Source: Aphis gossypii
Taxonomy: Eukaryota; Arthropoda; Insecta; Hemiptera; Aphididae
Length of the DNA: 64,000 nucleotides
Direction of reading: 5' to 3'
Assembly (NCBI RefSeq): GCF_020184175.1
Contig: NC_065533.1
Location: forward strand, 57,450,351 to 57,514,350
Of this stretch, positions 1-13,797 are shown piece after piece. Below the pieces are notes generated by a model. That model was not told where the DNA came from and made no database searches. It saw only the letters and a program-made list of their open reading frames with translations. Both the position numbers and the translations under genes were made by a program. Each line of letters starts with the position of its first letter. Positions within the stretch are counted from its first letter, which is position 1.

Positions 1-792
1 AGAATGTCTATTCTGTACATATTTTGTAAAATATTTATACGATTAAAATATTCCTCATATTATTGTAAAATGTATCTAATTATTACTTTAATTTAATTAT
101 ATCGTAGTCAATATTAATTAGTGATTAAGTAGCTAAAATTTTAGAAATCTATGAATCTACTTATACAATGAAATTGACGTATGTTATTGCAATTATTATA
201 AGACAAACAGTTTTTTTAAGTTAATAATTGATAATAAGCACGTATATTCTTCATTACATTTTTTATTGCTTAGGTTTTAAAATAGAAGTTTATTCAATAC
301 AACTTCTCTGCCTTTACTATTAATTATTATAATAATTTATGTAATATAAAATACCTATGCTACAATAGTAATAGATGAGTGTATTACTCATATACATATA
401 GATTGGCATACTTATCATATTTCTTAATTCCTATTCATAATAATTTATTAATTTTTTTATCTGTAATAGTAGGTGCACTTGCTTTCATAATAATTATAAT
501 AGTTTTTTTTTTTAAACTTTGATAGCTTTAATATTTTGATTAATTTTTTTATGCACATGTGGTATCAAAATTATTCTGTAATTATAAACATATTAAGTAC
601 CTACTATATACATTTATTTTTTTTATATTAAACAAAGTTATTTTAATTTTATAGCTTTTCTGACTTTTGACTAAAACATTTATGAATTACGAGTATCACA
701 TTATTAATTACCATAAATATGTTTTAATTAAAATGTTTTAGTACTGCTTCTGTTCATATTGAAGATAGCTAATAAATATTTCGCATTTCTAA
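1..792. other. AT-rich upstream flank, no gene seen
   Basis: I see no coding exon, RNA gene or clear transposon here. The sequence is AT-rich with long T runs and presumably includes the promoter and 5' leader of the gene that starts at 793. No core promoter element could be placed with confidence. Confidence 0.5.
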
Positions 793-3700
793 ATGGATGG
801 AGTTCAGAGAAATTTCAGTATGATGGCCGAGAAAATCGATAGAATGCGATGTTTAAGGGTAATATATTTTATTATATCATAAGCAAGTAGGTATAGTACG
901 TACATCGACGTTTAATTATCAATGTTTATAATTAATTTGCTTGTTTTTTTTCTTCTTAAAATTGGTAACTGTAATATCTGTCATAGTTGCATATTTATAT
1001 TGCCTACTTGAATATTCTCTTAATGACGAATTTATAGTATTTAAAATAGATACCATTAAATTATAATATAAAATAGACATTTATTTTTTAGTTTATGATT
1101 GTATCCATTCAAGTAATATATAATATTATATATGTTTGAACGAATTAATTATTAGTTTATTTGAGATTAGCAAAAACTCAATAATTGATTAAATTAATAT
1201 TACGTAAATGAGAACACTTGTAAAACTTAGTCGAATATTTCTTTCTGAGCTGTTGTTCAAAATATCATAAATGTTATAATTATAATTATAATTTAATCAG
1301 TATTATGATTTTAAATTTAATGATATACATTGAATCATATATTATTATAATTCTATATTGTTGTATAGTTAAAGTTAATATTTAATACTATAATGAATAA
1401 TTTGATTTTTTAATTATTATTTTAGGAACGATGCGACAATTATGTTAGACTAATAAAACTAACACTTGATGAAACAATCAAAGAACAAAATTCGCTTTTG
1501 GATGGATCAGCTATTCATAATAGATTAAAATATTTAGGTGTATTGGATAAACCAAAATCATTATCAAATACATTCAACACTGACAAATATCATAAAAATA
1601 TTGATTTTAATAACAAATACAAGTACTTGGTGTTTGATGATGATTTGAATTTTAGGCAACGTAAACATAAATCTAACTTAAATACAAATGATATGTATTT
1701 ATCAAACGATTACAGCAACTATAATACTAACTATAAACCACAAGCTTATGATTTTTCCACGGTATGTGATGACCAGAATAACTCATCATATTATATGCCA
1801 ATCAATTATAAAAAATATAGAAAACCAATGAACTTCCGAACATTGAATACTCAAGAATACCAAGTTTATTATTTTCCTACGTCAAAACCTATACCTCAAT
1901 ATCCTAGACAAACCACTGAAGGATTTTACAGACGAAAACCTATTAAACAATATCCAGAAGAAGAAGTTCCTTATTGGCAAACACGATATCCAAAACCAGT
2001 GAGAGTTGTTGAACGAGAACCATCGTATTCAATGGTTGATTACGGTTACCGGAGTACAAATGATTATCGTATTAGCAAATCAAATATTGAGCCATATTCA
2101 CCTGAGCACCATACAAGATATTATACAACAAATGATAATAATATTTATCACGGCCATGATGATAGTGATTATTATTATGAACCTCATCTAGGACAACGGT
2201 CGTATTCTAGTATAACAAGACCATGTTCACCAGTATATAATAGAGATATTTTTTGTGATAGAACTCAATTAGAAAATTCTAGCAGTTTGCTTGAAAAAAA
2301 AATTCGAGATTATGTATGGAATCCGCATAAAGAACGTGTTAAAAAGTACATGACTCCAAGTTATGAAAAAACCAAATATTACACTGATTTTAAACCATTA
2401 AAGGTTAAACACCAAGGAGATGAAACATTCAGAACACATTCACCATTAGGATTAGATTCCCGCGTATGCAATAGAGGAAATGAAGTAAACAATGAAAATG
2501 AGTATAAAAAAAACTCAATACTTATGTCACCCGAAAAAAAATCTGCAGATGAAGAAATTTTTCAATCCAATAAAGACAATGATGGTTATTCTGAATGTAC
2601 AATAAATAGAAAAAAAACTGATAGTCTTTCGACACTTCCAAAGCGAATTAGTTTTGATCTCGGCAATGAGCATATTGATCTACCTATTCATACAAATTCA
2701 ATTGGAGAAAAAATTAATGAAAATTATGTCACGAAAGACCATAACTTAGTTTTGGGAAAAAAAGAATCAAATACAAAAATCGATGATAAGCGTCGAACAT
2801 CGTTATTATCAAATGACAATTATTCAATGCCAATAAATAAACAACGGGTTTCACCAAGTAATACCAATGTAAGTTCAAGAAGGCAGTCATTAAGTAAACA
2901 AGAAAAGTTAGCTTCAATCGGAAATTCTTTTGAATCTGAAAAATATATAAATTTGAAAAATAATTATCAAGGCAATGATTCAAGTTTATCAGAACAAAAT
3001 GAACGTTTTTATAATAATGATAGAATAAATTATGATAATAATAATGATATACAGATTTACTCAAAAACACAAAGTGATAAAAACAATGTTGCACTGAAAG
3101 ATGAAAATACATATCCTGATCTCAGACGTGATAGTTATGATAATAGTAAAAAAAAATCAATGGAGACTACAGATAACACCAATTTTAGTTATCAAGATCA
3201 CATTGAAAATAGTAAAAATATAAGGGATAAATTAAATATCACTGGACGCAGAGAAAGTTACAAAAACGGACAAAAATTTAAAATAGAAAATACACACGGA
3301 AATACAAATTCAAATGGTATTGATAACAAATTAGACAACGAATATAATAACAAAAATAGTACACATGTATCGCCTAAAAATAAAATTAGCTCAACCATAA
3401 TTGATCATAGTAATGGCATTAATAATATGAACAAGTACAATATGAATGAATATGAAACTGATCACCTTCAACAATTTACTAATAAAAATGATAGTGTGGA
3501 AAAACAAAACAATGCTGAAACTATTCAACCATATAACAATGTTGTTAATGATGTGAACAATGAAATAGATAACATTAATACCGTAACACAAGTTAGTTCT
3601 GATTTCAAAACGATTCCGAAAGACCAAGATTCATTACATGACATTTCGAATAACGAGCTAACGAATAATACAAATTATTACCAAGATAATTCTGATGGCA

Positions 3701-4809
3701 ATCATATAAAAGAACACTCCACTCATGGGTATGAGACACAACTGGAAAATGTTGCTAACGATGAACACTTTTATTCAGACGAACTTATTGATGATCACAA
3801 AGAAATCATAACACACGACAACATCGAACCAAATCATCAAAATAAATTTGATGACGAAAACAATGTACACGACGACTATTATTATCAAAATCCTACAGAC
3901 AAAAAAGAAGAAAACCAGTACGAGAATCCTGATTCCCAAGTTAATAATGTCGACAACCAACATACTAATGATGATTATTATTATCAAAATTATTCTAATG
4001 TCGACCCAAAAGAACAACAAGAAAATCAATATTCCGAACCTGGTGTAAAAGGAGAGTATACAGGTGAACACGTCGAGCACGATGATTATTATTATCAAAA
4101 TCACGCAAGAGATGATGTAAAAGATCAACAAGGAGATCAACAGTATGTTGACCCTAACTATCAGGGAAATTACGGCGATCAGCCACCGACTCACGATGAC
4201 TATTATTATCAAAACTATTCTAATGTTGATCCAAAAGTACAACCAGAAAATCAATACAGCGAATCTGATCACCAAGGAGAATACGTAGCCGAGCAAATGA
4301 ACCATGACGATTACTATTACCAAAGTCATCCAGAGGAAGGTACAAACGAAAATCAAGTCGATCAGCACTATCAAGAGCATCAAGGAAATTACACTAATGG
4401 AGAGCAGGACAATTATTATTACGAGAATAATTCTAATGTAAACACAGAAAGACATCCCGAAGGTGATTATGACGAACACGCTCAACAGCAAACATACGCA
4501 GGTGACCAGCACGCAAATGACGGATACTATTATCAAGAAGGCGACACAAACTATAGCGAGTCTGTCCCCAAAGAACAGTATGACGGTTATGGTGATAACA
4601 ATCACGACGATAATGTCGCTTATTATCCAGAATCAAATGTCGAACATTATGACCAGCAACAACATGATTATGAAAACGATAGTTACCCTACACAAAAATC
4701 CGACTACATGGAACCGTATGAACAAAATTCTATGAACGAAAATAATGATTATTCCGAAAACATCGATGGAAGTCAACCGACGAGTCAAATTGTCAACGAA
4801 CAAAAATAA
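793..4809 (+). CDS. Asn/Asp/Tyr-rich repetitive protein, two exons
   Basis: Coding exons 793-858 and 1426-4809, joined in phase 0 across a 567-bp AT-rich GT-AG intron (donor AGG|gtaata, acceptor tttag|GAACG). This gives about 1149 residues. The ATG at 793 directly follows an in-frame TAA (790-792), which fixes the start if transcription begins upstream. Residues 1 to about 45 are charged and could form a short helix or coiled coil. Residues about 80-260 are Tyr/Pro/Arg-rich, and the centre is Asn/Ser/Lys-rich and probably disordered. From about residue 838 there are seven DDYYYQN-type repeats. I see no signal peptide, membrane segment or catalytic motif. The composition resembles prion-like or condensate-forming proteins, but that is only inference. 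I do not recognise the family; it may be lineage-restricted. The long open frames on the opposite strand here are by-products of the repetitive codons. Confidence 0.85.
3871..4560 (+). repeat. Seven in-frame ~37-residue DDYYYQN coding repeats
   Basis: The core (D/N)DYYYQN, with variants DNYYYEN and DGYYYQE, recurs at nucleotides 3871, 3970, 4081, 4195, 4306, 4408 and 4519. These are residues about 838, 871, 908, 946, 983, 1017 and 1054, a spacing of 33-38 residues. Between cores the units carry Gln/Glu/Asn-rich linkers ending near ENQYSE or similar. Units 2 and 4 are almost the same for over 20 residues (DDYYYQNYSNVDPK, then QPENQYSE-like), which suggests duplication of a two-unit block. Many differences are at third codon positions, so the protein pattern appears to be kept. 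Confidence 0.9.
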
Positions 4810-4950
4810 TTTTACTACTTGACGATAATCAACTAAAAAATATTACTTAAATGCTACCTATATATTAAATGTAAAAATAATATTAATGTTAATTTGTAGA
4901 AAAAAAGTATCAGTTTTTGTTATTATCATTTTAAACAAAATGCATTGTAA

Positions 4951-4956
4951 AATAAA
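4951..4956 (+). terminator. Candidate poly(A) signal AATAAA
   Basis: The first AATAAA after the stop codon at 4807-4809, about 140 bases downstream. In AT-rich DNA this hexamer is common, so only its position supports it. Confidence 0.4.
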
Positions 4957-7900
4957 TCGTAATATTAAATCATCTAGTACATTTATTTTAATAAAATTAA
5001 GATTATTGGAAATTGTAGTTGTTAAAAATAGTGCAAATATAGGTACATTTAATATAGTTGTACATGTAAATAAAATCCATAAATTATTTATTTCCTTATA
5101 TAGTAAGTTATTATTTGTTAATTATATCATAACGATAAAAAAATAACAAGAATAAGTAAAGCGTAATATAAGTGATAAATTTTATAACTATAATAATTCG
5201 TTACCTATACTGTAATATTGCATTATTACTATAGGTATTATGAGAGTTTTTACATATTATCATGTATGGAAAAAAAATATACTGTGTTAACTAAATAATT
5301 TAATAGTTTTCCATAATATTAAATAAATGTAAAAAAAAATGTAGTAAACATTATTAAACATTAACTCTATTAATTATTACTTAATTTTATCTTCGACAAA
5401 TATCAGGTTGACGGGTGTAGCTACTATTTTTTTTTAATTTTAATAATTTAAATAATTGCATACATCACAGGAACACAAACAATATTTTATACCTACTTAA
5501 TAATAGCACGTAAAATGATTTCTTTTTGTCCGAAGTCCGTTTTGCTCTTCATTTTAATGGAGTTTTTATAACATTAAAATATCTACCCAATATCATAATA
5601 ATTCCATTATTATACATAATAACACTGAAATTTATTGTTATTACACATTTTCGCATTATTATAATATTTTAATAATTTTATAGTTAATAGTAAATGCAGT
5701 TAAATGTTAATATAACAATAGTTGATAATACCTAAGCAAACTTATCAAAATAACAAAATTTTGTTGTTTTGAACCATTATGTAATCGTTTCTCATGTATT
5801 TTTTCCCTTCTATTTTACGTAGGAACTTCATTAAATTGCTAAATACTTACTTACAATTAAAAAATAATAATAAACTTTTTGTTAGCCGAAGGCACATAGT
5901 TTATGTGTATATTTTACACTGCTGAGTCGGTTTTAGTTAATTGAACTGCGTGTAGTATAGGTAGCCAGGTAGGTACGAAATTTGTATATCAATAGTACCA
6001 AATAGTTAAATGTACAACGATTAATTTTTTACATTATTTAAATTATTTTAGTCAATTACATGTTGTGAGGTTTTTTGTTTTTATATTATAATAATATAAT
6101 TAAAGATACTTTATGAGTTTTAATGTTTTTCGTCTTTTCGATGGCTGTGAAAATAATTTATCGTTTATGGACTTATGGTTAAGAGTTTATAAGACCACTT
6201 TACCTGATAATTTTAAAGCAATATTATGTACATGTACTTACTTAATTGTCCTAATTATATTTAAATTATGTAAAAATGTAAACAAGATTACGTATAGATT
6301 AAAAATCATATAATACAGCATAATATGATCATTTTTTTTTTTTAATATAACACGTTTGTGTTATGTAATAAAATGTGTGTATTATGAAAATTGACAAAAA
6401 GTAGGACATGCACCCTACCTAGTACTAATTATTATTGTAGTTTGTAGTCCGTATAAATATTTACAATGTATAATGTTTTAAAAAAAATGTTAACTATATA
6501 ATATGTTATAATATAGCTAAACAATACCTTTTTGAGATTTTTCACATATGAAATATTATAAATTACTTCACATTATAAATTTTAAATAAACCGAAAATGA
6601 CCACTGACCATCGCGATCGGTTGGTAGATGAATTCTTAGTACCTATTTACAATAAGTCTAACTCAGTCTATAAGTTAGGTAATAAATATATTTATATTCT
6701 TGATAATGCATATTATGTTTTTATTTGTTATTACTTATTTAAATATATAATATCTAACTATATAAGAAATATAATATATATAGATTACTTACCTATAATT
6801 ATATTCCATCGTAATAAAATTGAAAATATTCAATTAAATAGGTAGGTATTTTTGAAGTTTATTATTATTTATTTATTTAAAGTTCATATCGAGTATTTGA
6901 GTAGCGAGGACACGATTGATTATATTATTATGTATATATTATGATGGTTTTAGCTGTCATTTTTCAACAAATTTAATTTTGTCGTGGCACGCCAAAAAAA
7001 AGTACAATATGACGGCATTTTGTAAATCTCATAAAATAATAGGTCATATATAAACGTATATAAAACAATTGAATTATTTCAACTAAAGTTATAAAGATCT
7101 GAAGTCACGCAATATCACGATCGTACCATTTTCAATAAATGTGTTACCTACATTCAAGAGTGAGTTAGGTAAAATATTTAAAAATAAAAAACCAATAAAT
7201 ATTAAATATTTTTATTCAATTTTAAACGTTTAAAATTACATTAAATTATATTTATCAAACATTATCGCAGAACTTGAAATTTGTATAGGTAGAAATGTAT
7301 AATAGAAAGTAAAAGAATTTTGAATTAAATTTATTGTACTCACCTATTATATAATATTATAATGTTTAGATTACTGCATCATGCGCCTACGTGCGGCAGG
7401 CAATAATACGAAATATTAACATAATAAATAGCATGATTAGTGACATATTTTATTTAGGTACCTAATTACGAAATTCAACAAATAAATATACTGCAGGACT
7501 TTCTTGGATATATAATATTATTATCACTTTAAATACATAATTATATGATTTGTACAGTGTACCTATATGGCTGTATCCGTTTTAAGATATTTTATGAACG
7601 AAAAATTATAATCAACGTTTTGAACCTTTTGTAATTCTATATAAGAAAATTCTAAATTTTTTCACTATTTCAATTTTATTTAAATGTCCAACAAAATCTT
7701 CGAATTTAAATATTTTCAACAGGAGTTTTGTTGCATGTTAAATAATTATTTCCAAGGTATGCAAGGTATAATAACGTCATCATAGCACATTTTAATGATT
7801 ATAACAGTGAATTAAAATTAAAACAAAGATCATCGAACATTATCAAGTGGTTGTCCGATTTTTTATAAATAATATGATTTAAACGATTAAGTTTGACAAT

Positions 7901-8588
7901 TGTTTAACGGTAGATTTTAAAACATGAATATATTAATAATAGCTGTTGTTGATTATTGGACTTCAGAATAGTTAAAGGATATCAAAACACTTGCTTCGGA
8001 AATTATTTTTTTAATCACAAGCTAGTAAAATAATAAGTAGACACTAAAGAACACATCTATAAAATATAATCTAAGAGAATCAAAAATGTGAAACTTTCTT
8101 CAACTGCAAGGTTAATAATACATATGTATATACATTATACACGTTTATCTAAAATTCAAATATTTCACTAGTCCATAGATATTATTATAAATAATTGGTT
8201 GGTAGGATATGTACACACAATTCATATACATGTGATTAGTGATTACTGTTTACTTACAATGAATTTGTGAGCTTAGCATGTCAAAGACTTCAAAAATGCA
8301 ATCGATGTGGCCAAAAGAGTGAAAATGGTTTTTGGTTGCGTGTGAACTTCGTTTTATTTTTAAAACTTTTCAATGTGTCATGTATAGTTTATACGAAGGT
8401 TTGCAGATACACTACCCACGTTATAAAACATAATAACTATACCCAAGTCAGACTTATATTTTCGTGTCTTTCACAATTGTTTAATCGTCAAAAAGTTTAG
8501 CGATAAAATCTCATAGTTATTTAATATTTGATAAAACTACAGAAGTCGTCATATCTCTATTAATTGTGTAATTTCAAACCAAAAAAAG
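4957..8588. other. Intergenic AT-rich stretch, no clear gene
   Basis: No supported gene. One island stands out: 6597-6640, where ATG is followed by a GC-richer run reading MTTDHRDRLVDEF, with possible weak donors (GGTTG|gtagat at 6624, TTA|gtacct at 6639). It could be a first coding exon of the downstream EF-hand/WD40 gene, because splicing after 6623 would join in phase 0 to an acceptor at 14768/14769. It could equally be chance. The rest is low-complexity AT-rich sequence. Confidence 0.35.
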
Positions 8589-9089
8589 GTTGGTCAAGTG
8601 GAGAACGCTCTACTGCGTACTGTAGGTATCGATTTGACTTTGGACATAGAGTAGGTCACTATAATGGGTGAGTTAAATTTGAATGCAATGATAGTTATCA
8701 TTGTATACGAAAAACGATTCTAAACTGAGATGATTTGTCGGCTTAGGATGTATATTTTTTACTGGATGATAAAAAAGGTGATTTGTTTTAATCGCCTCAA
8801 AATTAAAACATGTACAGAAAATGGCAATTTAAATAACTGGTGTATGTTTCAAGTTTCTACGAATCGTAATTATTTGATTGTAAATAATCGTTATTTTATA
8901 AGTGAATATTTGATTGCGTAAAAATGTAAACATAAGATAAAATTTTTTTAATTGGCCAACACTCAATCTAACACTTATACTTTTTAAACAATAAATTAAT
9001 AACAAATATTGAAAACTGTTTGAGGATAAATCATTACCTATCGTTATATGTGATCTCGTAAAATTTTAAATTCAAACGCTCATAATAAC

Positions 9090-10197
9090 TAGAGTGCCAA
9101 TTTATATGCGTTAAAAACCAACCAAATATGCGCTAAAAAATCTTAAATATACCTACATAAATATATGTACTAAAATGTTAAAACACGCATGAAAAATAAA
9201 AAAATTAGCAAAAAAATAGTTTTTGAATAGTATAGATAAACAATGTCAATGTTCAGTCATGGTTGTAACCAATATTTTCTGGCCGGTGGTAAACTCTCCC
9301 GATTTTTAAAAATATTAAACTCTCCCGGGTCAACATTATGGGTCAAAATTGTTTAAAATTCAAAGTTGTAATAAACTAAAAAAAAACAAATGAAAACAGT
9401 CGTACAAATAATAAAGAAAAAACAGTAACTTAAAAAATATTAGATATAAAGACAAAAAAAAATAGATACCATAAGTTTTTTAAAACCTGCGTGTTCCTAC
9501 TATCAAAAAAAATGTAATTAAAATGTTTATTTTATCATACGTCTATATTTTATATTAGATTTATTTTATGCATTTTTATTTTTTATGATTTTATTTATTT
9601 TGAGCTCATAGCAGCTAAAGGCATACATGCTATTACTATTTTTAAATGAAACTTAAATGTATATTAGATTAATTATTTTATGATTAAATACAAATTTAAT
9701 TCAACTAAATTAGCAGTACTAGAGATCAGGGAGAGTTTACATGTTTTCGACAGGTAATATTGGAATAGATCCGGTAGAGTATATAACCGCCCTATTTTCT
9801 TATCTTGGTTTACGTATTTTATTTCCCCGATTATTGATCTAAGGCCATATTTGGGAAAATCGTTTATACTCGTGTCTACAAGTATAATATACCTATTAAT
9901 TTATTTTGATATTAATCGAAACCATAAAATTATTATATTGTTTTCTTATATTATACCTATAATAGACAGTAGTATAGGTATATTTAAAAAGATATCTAAA
10001 CAATTTTTTAAAACATCGAAGTATGCACTAAAAGATGAAATATGCAATTAATATTTTAAAATATCAAAATATGCACTAAAAGAGTTTCACATTTTTAATC
10101 GTTATGTTATGAAACAATGAAACAAAGTTTGTGTTCACTTAGCATATGATACGATCAACCAGAATAAATATGCAAATGCATATAAATCCGCTCTTTA
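9090..10197. mobile_element. Non-autonomous hAT-like transposon, itself interrupted
   Basis: Left end TAGAGTGCCAATTTATATG; the right end, reverse-complemented, is TAAAGAGCGGATTTATATG (14 of 19 positions match). The flanks are ATAATAAC on the left and CTCATAAC on the right, an imperfect 8-bp target duplication of the kind hAT elements make. A related copy lies at 25184-25765. No transposase frame is present. This copy is longer because another element (9280-9792) is inserted in it. Class is inferred from target-site length and TIR form only. Confidence 0.7.
9280..9792. mobile_element. MITE nested in the hAT-like element
   Basis: The ends are inverted repeats: left GGCCGGTGGTAAACTCTCCC against right (reverse complement) GGGCGGTTATATACTCTACC, 15 of 20 matching. 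TATTTTC flanks the insert on both sides (9273-9279 and 9793-9799). The related hAT-like copy at 25184-25765 lacks this block and runs straight through the target, which confirms the insertion. It is 513 bp with no open frame. Confidence 0.75.
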
Positions 10198-10728
10198 CTC
10201 ATAACATTTTTCTCTATAATGCATTTATACCAACCAAGTTTTCTCTATAGATATTTGAAAGAAAACTTATGTAAAACTTTGTGTTGAATTGTGTAGCCTT
10301 AAATATAAATTTTCAACTATAAAATTACTTGCAAAATTTCGTGATTTTGACATATATTGTAAAAATTTGAACTTAAAAGCTTAAAAATTTAAAAATGTTG
10401 ACTAACATTTTTTTTAACTACAATAACAACAACTTATAAGAAACCTTGTATTACATTTTTAAGTTTTTCCAAAAAATGTTTATCAACATTTCAAAAAATA
10501 AATACATAAAAAAATCAAAAATTTCAGTTGTCAACTGCTTCAAACTTCTTATGTTTGACCGCTATAATGCACCAAAGCTATACAATACTGATATTTGCAA
10601 CTAGAAACTAGCTCAGAAGTTTTAAATTGAAACATTCTTTCAATACGTTTTTGTGTACACAGACACAAAATAAAAAGCACACATCATTGTAGAATCAATA
10701 TATTAATCGCTTTGTTCAGAATCTTAAG

Positions 10729-13639
10729 CTAAATTCAAGCTGTGGATATGATGAATGCTTATCAATTGTTAATCTTACAACAGCAACAACTTATATCAAA
10801 GTGTTACTTAATAAAGTTTTTAAAATTTTAGCCAATACTTGCCACAAAAATTCAACTTCATATTATTCCTACACTCTCCGACCTAATAAGTAGTATTTTA
10901 AATTAATTATTAATATTTCCTTCAAATTCCGCACAAAATTTATCGCTATTTGTTTGACACTAGGTATAGTGTCGGGGAGTTTCGTAATCCTTTTCGATAA
11001 TAATAATTCCGAAACACCCTAACATTTAAGTCCTATCACCAGATAGTAGTTGATATAATCCCTGATATTCATGAACCAAAGGATACTTTCGATAAAAATA
11101 TCATATACTTTCCTTTTTGGCTAAATTAAAAAGTTAGATATTTACTGTAAGTTATATATATATATAACTATGTATATAGAACTTTATTAAAAATATAAGT
11201 CGTATATAGTATATAAATAAATAATATTTTTTTTTTATATGTACCTTTAGGCTAATAGGCTATAATATACTGAAAATATTGATTTTTTGTCTTTTTATTT
11301 TAATTGACAAGTGAATCACTCAAAAAGGTAAGGGTTTAATTTTGGTCGAAAAATGTTTTGCCCGAATCGTGTTTATACATCTATATCGATTTGCTAATTA
11401 TAATTATTACGTAAAACAGTGAGTAAAAATTTAAATATTATTTTATTTTATTTTTTTTATTTGTAGATGAATACTTGAGGAGAGTAGTTACTCAACAGTA
11501 ACACTCAACTGTTTGTTTGCTATTTTAGATAGGTACTTGAATATAACGAAATCATTTATGTAAACTGATTCATTGTTTAAATAAACAATTAACAAAATTC
11601 AAGAACCATATAACCAAGGACCAAGGTGGTTTATACTACTCTTAAACAGAACTTTGATTCTGAAATTTAATTTAAACCTTAGAATATGATGAAAATATAC
11701 GGTAAGTACTTGACTATTTTTCTATTGGTTTAAATACCAGATTCTCAATTATTTGTCTAGTATCATTTCAAAATATTTGGTTTCGTTTTTACTGCAAAAA
11801 TATTATTTATGTTTTCAAATAAGATGTTGTGATGTTTCTTTAGATGGACAGCGAAGTAATCTCAAACCGATTTATTTTCTTTGATTTTTAATCACCTGTT
11901 TCTAGACTTACAGCCTACAGGTTAAAATAATATTGAAACACTATTACAAGAATTGTGCATAATATGCTGTTGTATTAATATAATTATAACCTATCCATAA
12001 GTTAAGTTTAGTTATATTATTATTAGGCAAAGATATAGCTGATAATGTTGTTAGTATTGCAGAGATATCTGCATAACAAATGAGGGCTCATACAAAGTAA
12101 AATAATTGGTCAGAAACGTAAATATTCGAAAAAATATTAAATGAGAAAAATATTTTGTTATTTTTGACATCTAAACAATGTTTAGTTGGTCATGTTGGAA
12201 AAAAAATTAAACAATATTTTTAGGGTAAATATTTTCAAATAATTATTGTGATTTATGTTAAAGCTTTTAGTTTTTTTATAACCACTAACCAGAGATTTAA
12301 GTTTTTGAAAAAATAAAAAAATATAATGTTTGAAGTTTCCTGAGCCTTTCCGTTACTAACTACTAAGTAATAAATTATATAATTTTACCAATTTTCTAAT
12401 ACTATTTAACCATAATCTAGACAATTTCGTTAATTCACTAATAAAAACAAATATAAAAAATAATAATATATAATATAAACAATAAACCAATATTATTCTA
12501 ATATACACAATAAATAAAACGGTTTACGTTTACCTGCTTATAAAAATTAAATATACCTATGTTTAGACATTTATTACAACGGTTATTTTATAACCTGCAG
12601 TACCTACTATACATTTAATACATTTACATGCAAGCCCAAATTAAGAGGGAAAATGAAGAGTAAACATTTCTTCAGAATTCAAAGTGTTATCAGCTTAAAA
12701 TAACTGTATTAAATGTTTATTTGCATTTTTACATTAAAAATATTCAATTTTTATCATTTAAAATATTTCTACGATTTTCTAGTTAATCTATAATATAGTT
12801 TTGAACTAATGTCTAATGATATGTTTATTAAAAATATAAAGTATCTGAGTTGTACATTATCAAATTGTAGCTACGACCGAAACCGAATGATCGAAAAAAT
12901 ACAAATAATACATAATAACAATACAATTATAAATATCTCTTAAGTTTATATCTAACCTACTACATACATCATTTATAAAACGATTAAAACAATTACCGAC
13001 TTAAATTCTAAAGTAAATAAATGGCTCCATTTAACATATGGTCAGCAATAATTTATTTTGAAACGATCGAAGATATAATTAACATAATTTAGTTTTCGTT
13101 GAATTATTTTATATTTAATTAGTGATAGGTGCTAACTTGAGACACTTCTGCTTCTTAAGTATAATATTATGATAGAATACTGTTCTTTTGTTTTCCACAA
13201 TATATCTTTTAGAACTTAAGAGTAGGTAGGCATTAATTTAATATATACGTATGTATGCTGTTTATATTACTTATATTTCGGGATATTTAAAACAAAATTT
13301 ATGAATGCATATAAATAAAATGCTAAGCAACCGTTAAAAATATAGGTCCTTGTATTTTTTTTTTTAATTTTTACACAATTGATATTTGTTTATCATAATT
13401 TTTGAAAGTGTATTTAATTATTTAAATTTAATATAGCCTAGAATTTGAAATCTGTATACGTTTTATATTAACAAGAAAAGATAAAATGGTAAGATATTTA
13501 TTTATTTGGTATAAGTGTATGACGGGACGAATACTTAATTATAACTACAATTAAAATATACATACAAAATATAAAATTGTACAGTAGAAATAAACAAGCA
13601 TAGTAAGAATGAGATGTCAGTGTTAAAAAACTTGTCCTA
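10729..13639. other. Intergenic AT-rich stretch, no gene seen
   Basis: No supported coding exon, RNA gene or complete transposon. There are short TA microsatellite patches (about 11153-11170) and diffuse low-complexity sequence. Confidence 0.45.
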
Positions 13640-13797
13640 GGTATTTATATAAAGCCGGTTTGCGAACGCTCGCTCGAAATTCGTTGTGCTTAATTTTTAG
13701 CGAATATTCGTGTTAAAGTTAGGATGATTTACATGGCGAACGTTAAGAACGGATTTTTCGTGATATTTTTTATTTGAACATCATTATTCTTAGGTAG
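13640..13797 (+). promoter_or_regulatory. Candidate non-coding first exon of the EF-hand/WD40 gene
   Basis: A locally GC-richer patch with CpG sites (13650-13760) ends at a very good splice donor, GTAG|gtaagt (13798). A short uORF begins ATGATTTACATGGCG (about 13723) and stops at TGA before the donor. This is the best candidate for a 5' untranslated exon of the gene whose first certain coding exon begins by 14820. It is inferred from composition and the donor only. Confidence 0.25.

Larger units (their letters stand above)
8589..10728 (+). repeat. Long interspersed repeat (family A), copy interrupted by a transposon
   Basis: Begins TTGGTCAAGTGGAGAACGC and ends near TTGTTCAGAATCTTAAG. The same ends and interior words (for example 'tgattttgac', 'acttatgtaaaact', 'tatacgaaaaacgattct') recur at 56570-57620, 36390-37735, 46980-48640 and elsewhere. 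The copy is split by a hAT-like element at 9090-10197; the sequence 'aaattcaaacgctcataa' before the split continues as 'catttttctctata' after it, as in uninterrupted copies. No coding capacity or terminal inverted repeat is visible. I cannot assign the family to a class. Confidence 0.7.

Noticed and set aside
3775..4605. 276-codon minus-strand hydrophobic open frame
   Set aside because: Ile/Val/Leu runs are the antisense of the Tyr/Asn/Asp repeats of the sense gene; it is not an independent membrane protein.
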